This document shows positions 1-8,553 of a DNA stretch of 64,000 nt, piece after piece. The position numbers and the translations under genes were made by a program. The notes under the pieces are model-generated. The model ran no database searches and had not been told where the DNA came from. It saw only the letters and a list, made by a program, of their open reading frames with translations. Each line of letters opens with the position of its first letter. Position 1 is the first letter of the stretch. Source of the stretch: Bacillus sp. EB106-08-02-XG196 (GTDB taxonomy: Bacteria; Bacillota; Bacilli; Bacillales; Cytobacillaceae); assembly GCF_013396335.1 (NCBI RefSeq), contig NZ_JABWSY010000001.1:385869-449868 (forward strand), written 5' to 3'.

Positions 1-82
1 TCCCATGCTGATTAAAACCATCGGGCACCAAGATAAGGGTGTTATCATTGATATTTTTGTAAACTCCTACACTGTAATCCAT
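1..82 (-). CDS. Hypothetical protein, N-terminal fragment
   Basis: The first 27 codons of a gene that runs off the left edge. It begins with ATG preceded by GGAGGAAGG at good spacing, and the visible residues start MDYSVGVYKN. I do not recognise the family. It lies downstream of minJ on the same strand and may be co-transcribed. Only the start is supported. Confidence 0.6.
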   Translation of the reverse strand, partial: MDYSVGVYKNINDNTLILVPDGFNQHG

Positions 83-163
83 AAGTTCCTTCCTCCATTT
101 AAAGAGATGGTGATGAATGATTATTTATGAAATTACTTTGCTTAATTATGAAAATTCATAACT

Positions 164-1357
164 TTATCCAATTCTTTCATCAAATTTTCTCTGATCCTGT
201 ACAAAAAGTATACCAAGTTCATAATGATCACCTTCATACAGGGCACGTTGAACGAAACGAACCTCACCATTTATGTCTAGAACCTCGAGCTTACAATGGG
301 CTCGATTTTTTTGTAATGCCTCGTAAAAAACGTGTTCATCCCTTATGATGACTCCATTAACTTTTGAAATTATTTCGCCTACTTGAAGGCCCATTTTATC
401 AGCAGGGGATTGGGGTATAATTCCAATAATCATTAAGCCGTTGTTTTTCTTCGAGAAGTAAAACGGTAAATTATCATCCTTTAATCGTTGCATTAAGGAG
501 ATCAATTCACGACCGATTATCGCCAAGGCTACTACTCCGATGGAGATTAACGGATACCAATAACCAATAACAGACAAAATCAAAATCAATACACCGAGTG
601 TTGTAACTCGACGCCCCTGTAACTCGATAGATTTCTTCGGCAGCATACCTTGAATTTGCTGGTTAAAACCAATTGCAAATGGAACCAGGATTAGCGAGTA
701 GGATTCCGCTCTTATGTTGAAGACTGGCCACCACTCGAATGGGAGAGTTAGAGCCTCCCCTGGGATAAGTAAAAACATAGGCAGCATCCAGAATCGTTTC
801 ACTTCGTGGACGCCAACATTTTGTCCACGCTTGCTTTTTACCAGCTTTGGAGAGGTACCTTTACTTGCATTTTTACGAATAAGAATTCCCTCTGAAATTA
901 ATAAAAGTGCCATTAGAATGACCAAGGTAGGATATACCTTTTCATCTAAAGCCTGAAATGTATCATTAAAAATTGGCAGGGTCCATTCATACTCCATGAT
1001 TAAATTAATAGAGAAAAACGCTGCACCTACCGTGTATACTGGCGACATAAGCCTAATATTAGTTGTTAAACTCCATAATATCGTAAAGACAGCAATTAGA
1101 AGGATGGCAGCAAATGGAAGTGTTAACCCTGCCATTAATGTGACAATGGTAAGTACTAAACCCAGTATTAATCCTATAGGAAACAACTGTCGTAGTTCAA
1201 AATAGGCATCAAATGTCCTTGTATGGAAATTTTTCCGTTCACGTTTAACCCTTGATACTCCCAGTATTCCTGAAAGGAAAATGAGATAGTAAAAAACCGG
1301 ATGTAGAAAAAGTCTACCTGTCCCTTTCAACAGCTCCAAAAGCCATAATTGCACCAA
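164..1357 (-). CDS. minJ: Division-site topology protein MinJ
   Basis: MinJ is a polytopic membrane protein that bridges DivIVA and MinD and so keeps MinCD at poles and septa in Bacillus. The 397-residue length equals the B. subtilis protein. The N-terminal ~290 residues hold several hydrophobic helices, and a PDZ domain follows at about residues 298-385, including the SPADKMGL loop. The start codon is TTG behind a GGTGG element; a GTG is the next codon. The position downstream of ctpB matches B. subtilis, but swrA is not seen between them. Function follows from family and synteny. Confidence 0.88.
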   Translation of the reverse strand: MVQLWLLELLKGTGRLFLHPVFYYLIFLSGILGVSRVKRERKNFHTRTFDAYFELRQLFPIGLILGLVLTIVTLMAGLTLPFAAILLIAVFTILWSLTTNIRLMSPVYTVGAAFFSINLIMEYEWTLPIFNDTFQALDEKVYPTLVILMALLLISEGILIRKNASKGTSPKLVKSKRGQNVGVHEVKRFWMLPMFLLIPGEALTLPFEWWPVFNIRAESYSLILVPFAIGFNQQIQGMLPKKSIELQGRRVTTLGVLILILSVIGYWYPLISIGVVALAIIGRELISLMQRLKDDNLPFYFSKKNNGLMIIGIIPQSPADKMGLQVGEIISKVNGVIIRDEHVFYEALQKNRAHCKLEVLDINGEVRFVQRALYEGDHYELGILFVQDQRKFDERIG

Positions 1358-1600
1358 TTCCTGCCACCTGCCTCTATCATAAATTCTACTATTCTAGCTC
1401 TAAAGATTATTTTACCAAAATGGAGGGATAAAACCTATTACTAGATTATTGAAAAAACAAAAAAATGTCGAATTTTTATATAATTATTAGGATTCCTCGA
1501 ACACTTTTCTTCGGAATTCGTGTTATTTCATTATACTTCAACAAATATTTCCAAGGAAATCTTGGCAGTTCACAATCATACTTATCCTGATTTGTCGCAC

Positions 1601-1636
1601 ACAAAAAACAGAGGCAGCGGCCTCTGTTTATCTTTT
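1601..1636 (-). terminator. Terminator after ctpB
   Basis: A 10-bp stem (AAACAGAGGC with its complement) around a CGCT loop, followed on the minus strand by a T-run. It begins at the ctpB stop codon and separates ctpB from minJ. Confidence 0.8.
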
Positions 1637-3089
1637 ATTTTGCAATTAGTCGTAAAGCGGTTTGGAGTTGGATGTCGTTTTTCTCTTTCTTCATTTCTTT
1701 TATTATCTGTTCTTCTAACATTGCTGCTGTTTTTGCATCAATTTTACCAGATGGCTGGAGGTTGTTGTTTTGCTGAAAGGCTTTAACTGCTGTTGTTGTT
1801 TCTTTACTAAAATAACCATCTGTCCGTCCAGGAGCGAAGCCTAAACCAGATAATATTTCTTGGGCATTTTTGACCTGCTCATTGTTCATATCCTCTTTCA
1901 GCGGTTCTTCAATTTGAAGTGGATGAGTATCAAAGATGGCAGGCTGATCGATTTCCACATCCGGTTTTATCCCTTTTTTGTGAATCCAGTTTCCATCAGG
2001 TGTCAGCCATTTAAAGAGCGTCAGCTTAATATTGCTGCCATCTCCCATCGGAACCGCCTGTTGTACCGTTCCCTTACCAAAAGTCGTTTCCCCAACCAAT
2101 TGATAGTCTGCCGCTTCTTTTAATGCTCCCGCTAAAATTTCAGAAGCCGACGCACTGCCTTTGTTAATGAGGACTGCTACTGGGTAATCCTTTTTCTCGC
2201 TAAGATTGGAGAAGTGCCGTTCCTTCTCTCCATTTCGTTTCTCAATTTGTATAAATGGTTTTTCTTTCGTAACAAATTCTTTTAAGATATCCTCAACACT
2301 AACAAGCAATCCGCCAGGGTTCCCACGGACATCTATAAGTAAGCCATTAATATCTTTTTTCTCTAGCTCTTTTAGCTCCTTTTTAAAATCAGCAGCTGTC
2401 TCTTGTGAAAACGAAGTAATTTCAATGTACCCTATCTTTTTTCCATCTAGTTTCTTCACTGAAGCATGAATGGTCTCAAGTGGAATTTCATCACGAGTAA
2501 CATCAATGGTTAAAGGTTCCTTTAAGCCCTTTCGTGCGATTTCTAACTTGACCTTTGTTCCTTTTTTACCTCGTATTTTCAATGTTGCTTTATTTAAATC
2601 TAGGCCTTCAACACTTTTTCCGTCTACTTTTAATATCTCATCATTCGGCTTTAATCCCGCTTTTTCAGCTGGTGAATTTTTAAATGGAGAGATAATAACG
2701 ATTTTCCCATCCTCCATCCCCACTTCTGCACCGATACCTTCAAAGGATGATTCTAAAGCTTGACTGAATTGCTGGGCAGTTTCCCTATTCATATAAACGG
2801 AATAGGGATCATCTAAGACAGTGAGCATTCCTTGAATGGCTCCCTCCACAAGCATCTCATTATCCACCTTTTCAACATATCGGCTCAGGATTAATTCATA
2901 TGCCTGATTTACCTTCGCAAGGTCCTCCATATCTGTTTGATCTGTAACACCTGTATCTTTTTTCGTTAATGTCTGCTCAAAGGCGGTGTTTCCCTCTGTT
3001 TGTTCAAACCAATTCATTCCCGCATATGTGCCCCCCGCTCCCGTAAGAAGCGAACCTACCATCATCAGGGCAATCCACTTACTTTTCAT
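1635..3089 (-). CDS. ctpB: Carboxyl-terminal processing protease CtpB (S41)
   Basis: Secreted or membrane-tethered serine protease. In B. subtilis CtpB cleaves SpoIVFA during sigma-K activation. An N-terminal signal/anchor helix is followed by a PDZ domain (about 110-190), the S41 core and a C-terminal peptidoglycan-binding domain (about 400-465). The Ser-Lys-Gln triad is visible: Ser in the GSASASE motif (about 314), Lys in GKGTVQ (about 339) and Gln four residues on. An upstream in-frame ATG lies inside the GAGGGGG ribosome binding site, so the ATG six codons later is taken as start. It follows the M23 hydrolase and ftsEX genes, but a terminator lies in between. Confidence 0.92.
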   Translation of the reverse strand: MKSKWIALMMVGSLLTGAGGTYAGMNWFEQTEGNTAFEQTLTKKDTGVTDQTDMEDLAKVNQAYELILSRYVEKVDNEMLVEGAIQGMLTVLDDPYSVYMNRETAQQFSQALESSFEGIGAEVGMEDGKIVIISPFKNSPAEKAGLKPNDEILKVDGKSVEGLDLNKATLKIRGKKGTKVKLEIARKGLKEPLTIDVTRDEIPLETIHASVKKLDGKKIGYIEITSFSQETAADFKKELKELEKKDINGLLIDVRGNPGGLLVSVEDILKEFVTKEKPFIQIEKRNGEKERHFSNLSEKKDYPVAVLINKGSASASEILAGALKEAADYQLVGETTFGKGTVQQAVPMGDGSNIKLTLFKWLTPDGNWIHKKGIKPDVEIDQPAIFDTHPLQIEEPLKEDMNNEQVKNAQEILSGLGFAPGRTDGYFSKETTTAVKAFQQNNNLQPSGKIDAKTAAMLEEQIIKEMKKEKNDIQLQTALRLIAK

Positions 3090-3217
3090 CCTGTTCCCCC
3101 TCATGTGCAGCTTCGATTAGAAAAGAGTCTCTTTCCCGCCTGTTTATTAACTATTATGTAAGGAATGGACGAGTTATGCCAGAAATGTGGAGGTGCCCTT
3201 TTGACATGACTTTGTCC

Positions 3218-3256
3218 AAAAGAAAAGGAAGAAGCTTGGCTTCTCCCCTTTCCTTA
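3218..3256 (-). terminator. Terminator after M23 peptidase gene
   Basis: A long stem-loop on the minus strand (GGAGAAGC, loop CAA, GCTTCTTCC) ending in a T-rich stretch, directly after the stop codon. Confidence 0.75.
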
Positions 3257-4561
3257 TTATGGCATTGGTACAATCCCCACAGGATTGATTGCGTTACTTT
3301 TGGAATTATTCCAACTACCTCTATGAAGTTCAAAGTGTAAATGTTTACCTTGTGAATCACCAGTGTTACCCATAATTCCAATCTGCTGACCCTTTTTCAC
3401 AACTGCTCCAGAGCTGACATATCTTGTTTCCATATGAGCTGAAACCGTTGTATACGATTGTCCATTTACAGAGTGGGCGATAAAAACAACATTCCCATAA
3501 CTGCTAGAATAGTAGGATTGAATGACAACACCATCTGCTGCTGCCCAAATTGGTACATTTGCCGCACGATTAGCTATATCCACCCCGTAGTGGAAGGAGC
3601 CCCATCTAGGCGCAAAACTTGATGTAAACGTTCCATTCGCTGGCATTGTGAACGCTCCACTAGAGACAGGTGGAGATGTTTGTAAAGGGGTACTAGCCCC
3701 TCCACCGCTGCCAGACCCTGAATTATTGTTGTTCGCAGCTGCAGCTGCTGCATCGGCGGCTGCTTTTGCTGCGGCAGCCGATGCTACCTGGCGTTGTTGT
3801 TCAAGCTCAATTGCCTTTTGAATGGCTGCTGATTGTGCCGCTAGAATTTGCGCCTCTTCTTGAAGCTCCATTTTATGTGCATGGATTTCATCTTCCTGCT
3901 CTTCTAGAGTAGCTAATAACCTATCCTTTTCCGCTCTCTGCGCATTCAATTGTTGGTTCATTTCTTCTAAGTCAGCCAGCATGGTTTGAACACTCGCAAG
4001 CTCTACTTCCAGCTTGGCTTGATTTTCCTCAAGACTCTTTTTATCTGCTTCATGCTGCGCTAGAATATCCTGATCTGCCTGCATGATTGTAGCGACAGCA
4101 CTTGCACGGTCAATAAAATCACTAAAGTTTTTGGAACCCATTAACACGTCAAGATAACTGACCATTCCACCTGTTTCTTGATAATTTCGGGCACGATCTT
4201 TCAAAAGCTCATTTCGCTTATTTATTCGTTCCTTTGTCACTTTAATTTCTTCTTGAAGTCTAGTAATTTCTGCCTTCGTTTCCTCTAGCTCGTCCGTTTT
4301 TTCTCTAATCTTCCGATGAGTATCGTCAATTGAATGATCAATACGTGTCATTTCTTCTTTTACATCCGCCTGCTGTGCATTTAAACTATTAATCTGTTGA
4401 TCTGCATTATTGATATCAGAGGATAATTCAGATTTTTCCTTTTGAATTTCCTTTTGCTGGTTTTGTAAGCCTGAAATAGAAGTTGCTTCAGCGATCCCCC
4501 CAAAAATATTGCTTACAATGAATGTTCCTGCAACAGCAAACGTTACAAATGATTTTTTCAA
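3257..4561 (-). CDS. EnvC/PcsB-like coiled-coil M23 peptidoglycan hydrolase
   Basis: Secreted murein hydrolase of 434 residues. Signal peptide (1-26), long coiled coil rich in Glu, Gln and Lys (about 28-250), an Ala/Asn/Gly/Ser linker (about 255-300), then an M23 metallopeptidase domain. The zinc-ligand motifs HYGVDIAN and HLHFELH are intact. A coiled coil plus hydrolase encoded next to ftsEX is the architecture of EnvC (E. coli) and PcsB (Streptococcus), whose activity depends on FtsEX; the same coupling is inferred here. A hairpin separates it from ftsX, so it may have partly independent expression. Confidence 0.88.
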   Translation of the reverse strand: MKKSFVTFAVAGTFIVSNIFGGIAEATSISGLQNQQKEIQKEKSELSSDINNADQQINSLNAQQADVKEEMTRIDHSIDDTHRKIREKTDELEETKAEITRLQEEIKVTKERINKRNELLKDRARNYQETGGMVSYLDVLMGSKNFSDFIDRASAVATIMQADQDILAQHEADKKSLEENQAKLEVELASVQTMLADLEEMNQQLNAQRAEKDRLLATLEEQEDEIHAHKMELQEEAQILAAQSAAIQKAIELEQQRQVASAAAAKAAADAAAAAANNNNSGSGSGGGASTPLQTSPPVSSGAFTMPANGTFTSSFAPRWGSFHYGVDIANRAANVPIWAAADGVVIQSYYSSSYGNVVFIAHSVNGQSYTTVSAHMETRYVSSGAVVKKGQQIGIMGNTGDSQGKHLHFELHRGSWNNSKSNAINPVGIVPMP

Positions 4562-4629
4562 GACCTAGTTCTCCTCCCCACTCATATATTTATGTAAGGG
4601 TAAATCGTTATCTCTCCCTACTATTTAAA

Positions 4630-4662
4630 TCAGGAAGGACATTTTACCACTGCCCTTCCTGA
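4630..4662 (-). terminator. Hairpin downstream of ftsX
   Basis: Inverted repeat TCAGGAAGG with its complement around a 14-15 nt loop. The T tract after it is short, so termination may be partial. Confidence 0.5.
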
Positions 4663-4667
4663 CAAAA

Positions 4668-5561
4668 TTAAACCTTTAAGAACTTTCTAACTGACATCAC
4701 ACTGCCCCATACTCCGATTAAGCCTCCCATTAATAGAAGGAGTCCAGAAACCTGATACATAAACGGATTATATGGAAGAATTTGAATGAAGTTCCCTATT
4801 AACTTTGGTGCTAGATACTCATAAGCGTTATAGTAAGCAATCGATATTAAAATAATGGGCAGAATCGCACCAAGGATGCCAAGCCATAGTCCTTCTAAGA
4901 AGAATGGCCATCTAATAAAGTTATTCGTTGCTCCTACCAGCCTCATAATCTTAATTTCTCTACGCCTGGCGATAATCGTAATTTTAATCGTATTAGAGAT
5001 TAAGAAAACCGCAGTGAAAAATAATCCAGCGATTAATACAATTCCTACATTTCGGCTTGCTTTGATAAAGTTAAATAATTTTTCAACTGTTCCCTTACCG
5101 TACACAGCCTTTGTAACATACTCTAGCTTTCCAATTTCCGTTGCCGCATTCATGGTATCCTGTGGCTTTTTCGTTTTTACGATAAATACATCGTTAAGTG
5201 GATTGTCTTGCTCAAAAAGTTTAAATGCTTGTCCATCCTCACCCATGCTCTTAATTAAATCTTCAAGCTCTTGCTCCTTGGATGAAAATTTCACACTCTG
5301 AACTTCTGAAATATTTTCAATCGCACTTTTTAACTTTTGCTGATCTTCGTCATTTGCTGCAACATCGATGTGAACGCGAATTTGCACGTCCTCTTCAATG
5401 GTCTCTGCCACTTTATTGAGATTCATCATAATAACGAAAAAGACACCGACTAAAATGAGCGTTACCGTAACAGCACTAACTGAGGCAAACGTCATCCAGC
5501 CATTTCTTCCAATACTCTTAAAGCTTTCACGTGCATGACGGCCAAGAGTTCTAATTTTCAT
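4668..5561 (-). CDS. ftsX: Cell division ABC transporter permease FtsX
   Basis: Membrane partner of FtsE, which activates wall hydrolases rather than transporting a solute. One N-terminal membrane helix (about 20-45), a large extracellular domain (about 50-165), then three membrane helices with the conserved RRREIKIMRLVGAT segment facing the cytoplasm. The first in-frame ATG lies 27 bases upstream, but GAGGTGAT sits nine bases before the MKIRTLGRHA start chosen here. With that start the gene overlaps the end of ftsE by 11 bases, a typical coupled pair. Confidence 0.93.
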   Translation of the reverse strand: MKIRTLGRHARESFKSIGRNGWMTFASVSAVTVTLILVGVFFVIMMNLNKVAETIEEDVQIRVHIDVAANDEDQQKLKSAIENISEVQSVKFSSKEQELEDLIKSMGEDGQAFKLFEQDNPLNDVFIVKTKKPQDTMNAATEIGKLEYVTKAVYGKGTVEKLFNFIKASRNVGIVLIAGLFFTAVFLISNTIKITIIARRREIKIMRLVGATNNFIRWPFFLEGLWLGILGAILPIILISIAYYNAYEYLAPKLIGNFIQILPYNPFMYQVSGLLLLMGGLIGVWGSVMSVRKFLKV

Positions 5562-6237
5562 AACCGTAATCACCTCTTTGTTCGTCACGTGCTATTTTAC
5601 CTGCCTCAATGGCAATTACCCGATGTTTAATGGTGTTGACGATTTCCCGATTATGGGTAGCCATTACAATCGTGGTACCCCTATTATTAATTTCTTCAAA
5701 GATATTCATGATTTCCCATGAAGTCTCTGGGTCAAGATTACCTGTAGGTTCGTCCGCTATTACTACCTTTGGTGAGTTAACAATTGAACGGGCAATCGAA
5801 ACACGCTGCTGCTCGCCTCCGGATAACTCTGTTGGAAGCATTCTAGCTTTATGCTTAAGATTAACAAGGTCAAGAACTTCCATTACGCGCTTCTTGATAT
5901 ATTTCGGCTGCGCTTCAATAACCTCGAGTGCAAAAGCTACATTCTCATAAACAGTTTTCATTGGCAATAGTTTAAAGTCTTGAAAGACCACGCCAAGATT
6001 CCGTCGGAAAATAGGTACTTTCTTGTTTTTTATTTTAGCTATGTTAACACCATTCATTGTAATGGTTCCTGAGGTTGGGACTTCCTCGCGATACATCATT
6101 TTAATGAATGTAGATTTACCCGCACCACTTGGACCAACCACATAGACAAACTCTCCTTGGTTAATCCGCACGTCTATCCCATTTATGGCAGTAACCCCAT
6201 TCGGGTACTTTTTAAACACATCCTGCATTTCTATCAT
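5551..6237 (-). CDS. ftsE: Cell division ABC transporter ATP-binding protein FtsE
   Basis: Cytoplasmic ATPase of the FtsEX complex, 228 residues as usual. Walker A GPSGAGKST is at residues 35-43, the signature LSGGEQQR near 137, Walker B VVIADEPTGNLD near 157 and the switch histidine in ATHN. ATP hydrolysis is thought to drive FtsX movements that activate a peptidoglycan hydrolase, here plausibly the M23 protein two genes downstream. First gene of the ftsE-ftsX unit. A TATAAT-like -10 lies at 6352-6357, but I see no convincing -35. Confidence 0.95.
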   Translation of the reverse strand: MIEMQDVFKKYPNGVTAINGIDVRINQGEFVYVVGPSGAGKSTFIKMMYREEVPTSGTITMNGVNIAKIKNKKVPIFRRNLGVVFQDFKLLPMKTVYENVAFALEVIEAQPKYIKKRVMEVLDLVNLKHKARMLPTELSGGEQQRVSIARSIVNSPKVVIADEPTGNLDPETSWEIMNIFEEINNRGTTIVMATHNREIVNTIKHRVIAIEAGKIARDEQRGDYGYEN

Positions 6238-6489
6238 TTTAGATCACCTTTATAAGTTAGTTTCGAAACAATAAAATTCGACATTAACCTCTTATTTTCT
6301 TGCACGAAAACAAAATCCTAGACAAAATACTGCAGGATTTCGCATAAATCCATTATAACACTCAATAGGAGTAAAAAAAGCGGTAAAAATATTACAGTTT
6401 CTTTTCAAAACCTACATATATTGTTATATATGCCCAATATTTTTCGACAAAAGTTTACAATATCTTAATATAGGACCTTAGATTCGCAA

Positions 6490-6524
6490 AAATAAAAACG
6501 TTCTGCAAAATTCTCAGAACGTTT
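6490..6524 (-). terminator. Terminator after cccB
   Basis: Nine-base stem AACGTTCTG/CAGAACGTT with a T-rich tail on the minus strand, just beyond the cccB stop. It marks the end of cccB; 6238-6489 holds only the upstream region of ftsE. Confidence 0.8.
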
Positions 6525-6531
6525 ACATTCA

Positions 6532-6855
6532 TTACTTTTTAGTTGAAAGCCAATCTGCAACCTTATCAAGGTCATCGCCTTCAATTAGACCTGGAGGCAT
6601 TCCGCCATCCGTACCATCTTTAATGATAGCAGCAATTTCATCTTTTGACTTGCTGGCTCCTACAGCAGTTAGGTCAGGTCCCATACCACCCTTTAAGTCG
6701 CCACCATGACAGCTTGAACATTTTTGAGAGTACACTTTTTCAGCATCCCCTGCTGCTGCTGTGTCTCCTCCACCCTCGTCTTCTCCGCCGCCGCAGGCAG
6801 CAAGTCCCATAACAAGAGCTGTTCCCAATAACATTTGTAGTAGCTTTTTCTTCAT
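6532..6855 (-). CDS. cccB: Cytochrome c551, membrane lipoprotein
   Basis: Small electron carrier attached to the outer face of the membrane by a lipid. A lipoprotein signal ends in the lipobox LAAC (Cys 21), followed by a Gly/Asp/Glu-rich linker. One heme motif CSSCH and a probable axial methionine in the GGMPP segment give a classic single-heme class I cytochrome of 107 residues. Its position between yvjA and ftsE is as in B. subtilis, where CccB feeds the terminal oxidase branch. GAGGGGG precedes the ATG. It may link the usual respiratory chain to the multiheme locus, but that is only a guess. Confidence 0.92.
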   Translation of the reverse strand: MKKKLLQMLLGTALVMGLAACGGGEDEGGGDTAAAGDAEKVYSQKCSSCHGGDLKGGMGPDLTAVGASKSKDEIAAIIKDGTDGGMPPGLIEGDDLDKVADWLSTKK

Positions 6856-6905
6856 TACTACTCCCCCTCAGAAAAAATTTCCATACAAGGAATAGTATAG
6901 CAGTC

Positions 6906-7769
6906 TTACGCCCTTTTGAAACCTTCTCCCAGCACTTCAGAAGCGTCCATAACGACGACAAATGCAGTCGGGTCAAGGGTTTTAACCAATTGTTTCAATT
7001 TTGTGAACTCGCGCTGATCGACCACACACATAAGAACTGGACGTTCATTATCAGTGAAACCACCATATGCCGATAGTTTTGTTACACCTCGATCAATTTT
7101 ATTTAGAATTCCCTCACGTACTTCCTCTTGCTTATTCGTAATAATCATGGCCGTTTTCGATCTGCCAAAACCAACCTGAACCAAATCTATCGTCTTACTG
7201 GTTACATATAAGGCAATGAGAGCATATAATCCTCGTTCAATATCGAACACAAGAGCAGCTGAAATGACGATAAGTCCATCAATCAGAACAACACTCGTTC
7301 CAAGTGTTAACCCGGTGTACTTGGTAATAATCTGTGCCGCTAAGTCCGTTCCGCCTGTTGAAGCATTTCCTCTAAAAACAATTCCAAGTCCAAGACCTAC
7401 TGCGATCCCGCCAAACAAAGCGCTAAGTAAGGCGTCATTTGTCCACGGTTCAATATTCTTTGTTAAGAAAACAACAAAAGGTAAGAATAATGTACCGACA
7501 AGGGTTTTAACCCCAAATTGTTTTCCTAGTAAAACGACTCCGGCAATAAACAATGGAATATTAAACGCCCATTGTACATAAGCAGGTTCCCATCCCAGCA
7601 CGCTTAATAATATCGTACTAATTCCGCTGACGCCTCCTGAAGCAATTTGATTAGGCAGCAGAAAAACATTAAAGGCCAGCGCAATTATAGCTGATCCGAT
7701 TAGTACGTTTATGTATTCTAATGCACTTTCAAATTTCGGTGCAGTCTGGTTACTTTTTCTCTTATTCAT
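6906..7769 (-). CDS. yvjA: YitT-family membrane protein YvjA
   Basis: Membrane protein of 287 residues in the YitT/DUF161 family, with about five N-terminal helices and a C-terminal cytoplasmic DUF2179 domain (from about residue 215). The B. subtilis orthologue, in the same position beside cccB, has no established biochemical role. GAGGGG lies before the ATG. Family and synteny are clear; function is unknown. Confidence 0.88.
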   Translation of the reverse strand: MNKRKSNQTAPKFESALEYINVLIGSAIIALAFNVFLLPNQIASGGVSGISTILLSVLGWEPAYVQWAFNIPLFIAGVVLLGKQFGVKTLVGTLFLPFVVFLTKNIEPWTNDALLSALFGGIAVGLGLGIVFRGNASTGGTDLAAQIITKYTGLTLGTSVVLIDGLIVISAALVFDIERGLYALIALYVTSKTIDLVQVGFGRSKTAMIITNKQEEVREGILNKIDRGVTKLSAYGGFTDNERPVLMCVVDQREFTKLKQLVKTLDPTAFVVVMDASEVLGEGFKRA

Positions 7770-7911
7770 AGTGAAAATTCCCCTCTATATTACCTTTTTG
7801 CTATCATTTTCTTACTCAACCGAATGAGTATAGCATGGCAATAATTTGCTGTAAATGGGATTGAGATAACGCATTAAAGGGTTAAATTTTTATTAGTATT
7901 TACTATTAAAT

Positions 7912-7945
7912 AAAAAAACTCGTCATATTCTTTGCGAGTTTTTTG
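7912..7945 (-). terminator. Terminator after the DnaA-domain-I orphan gene
   Basis: Stem AAAACTCG/CGAGTTTT with a 12-nt loop and a T-run on the minus strand, close behind the gene ending at 7953. Confidence 0.75.
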
Positions 7946-7952
7946 AAGATTT

Positions 7953-8435
7953 TTATTGAATTTTATCTTTTTCTAATGAGCGGTACCATTCATAACCTTC
8001 CTTTTCAGCTTCTTCAGGGGTTTTTATATCAAATTGCCACCGCATATTTTTGTAAATCTCATTTATTGTACTTTTAGGTATGTTAGCTTCGTTACAAGCT
8101 AAGAGAAAGTACCCAAGAGCTTGCCGGATGTTCAACCTAGTAATTGTGGGTATAGGATTATTTTCTCTTTCAATACCGACTACCTCAATTTCAAATGTGC
8201 TTCCTGTAACTTTTCTAATACTTTCAAATATAAGCTCTTTGTATCTTACTTCTATCCAATCCTTAGCAAAATCATTAGGAGCTTTAATAATTACAATGTC
8301 TTCATCTTCTATTTGAGCTGTTAGCGGGGCAATCCATGTCTCATATGAAGGCTTTGAAATGCTTTCTCTTATGTTTTCTAACACTTTAGTCCAAATATCC
8401 AAGAAATTAAAATTTTTCACCGTAACCTTGGTCAA
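7953..8435 (-). CDS. Orphan DnaA N-terminal-domain (domain I-like) protein
   Basis: Residues ~7-90 closely resemble domain I of the replication initiator DnaA: a D-I-W start, then SKPSYETWIAPL, the strand segment IVIIKAPNDFAKDWIEVRY and a following helix. Nothing resembling the AAA+ ATPase or the DNA-binding domain follows; the remaining ~75 residues are unrecognised. DnaA domain I mediates self-interaction and binds helicase and regulators such as SirA, so a free copy could compete for these partners (inference). A TTG start with AAGGGGG six bases upstream is preferred over a GTG seven codons earlier that overlaps that ribosome binding site. It is a single-gene unit with its own promoter and terminator and is not part of the usual yvjA-prfB arrangement. 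Confidence 0.8.
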   Translation of the reverse strand: MTKVTVKNFNFLDIWTKVLENIRESISKPSYETWIAPLTAQIEDEDIVIIKAPNDFAKDWIEVRYKELIFESIRKVTGSTFEIEVVGIERENNPIPTITRLNIRQALGYFLLACNEANIPKSTINEIYKNMRWQFDIKTPEEAEKEGYEWYRSLEKDKIQ

Positions 8436-8467
8436 ATTAATACCCCCTTCTTCCACTATTTAGGTTA

Positions 8468-8495
8468 ATTATAGGTGTTTATTTTTAAAAGACAA
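8468..8495 (-). promoter_or_regulatory. Sigma-A-like promoter of the DnaA-domain-I orphan gene
   Basis: On the minus strand TTGTCT at 8490-8495 is the -35 and a perfect TATAAT at 8468-8473 the -10, with a 16-bp spacer. It sits between the prfB terminator and the TTG start at 8435. Confidence 0.6.
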
Positions 8496-8506
8496 ATTAT
8501 ATAGAA

Positions 8507-8542
8507 ACAAAAGAAAAGACGCGAGCAATTTTGCACACGTCA
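8507..8542 (-). terminator. Terminator after prfB
   Basis: An 11-bp stem with one mismatch (GACG...GCAA paired with TTGC...CGTC) followed by TTTTCTTTT on the minus strand, a few bases beyond the prfB stop. Confidence 0.65.
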
Positions 8543-8553
8543 TTTCAATCTGA

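Noticed and set aside
714..956. Plus-strand open frames inside minJ, ctpB, ftsX and other genes
   Set aside because: They lie antisense within well-supported genes, lack ribosome binding sites and show no protein-family features.
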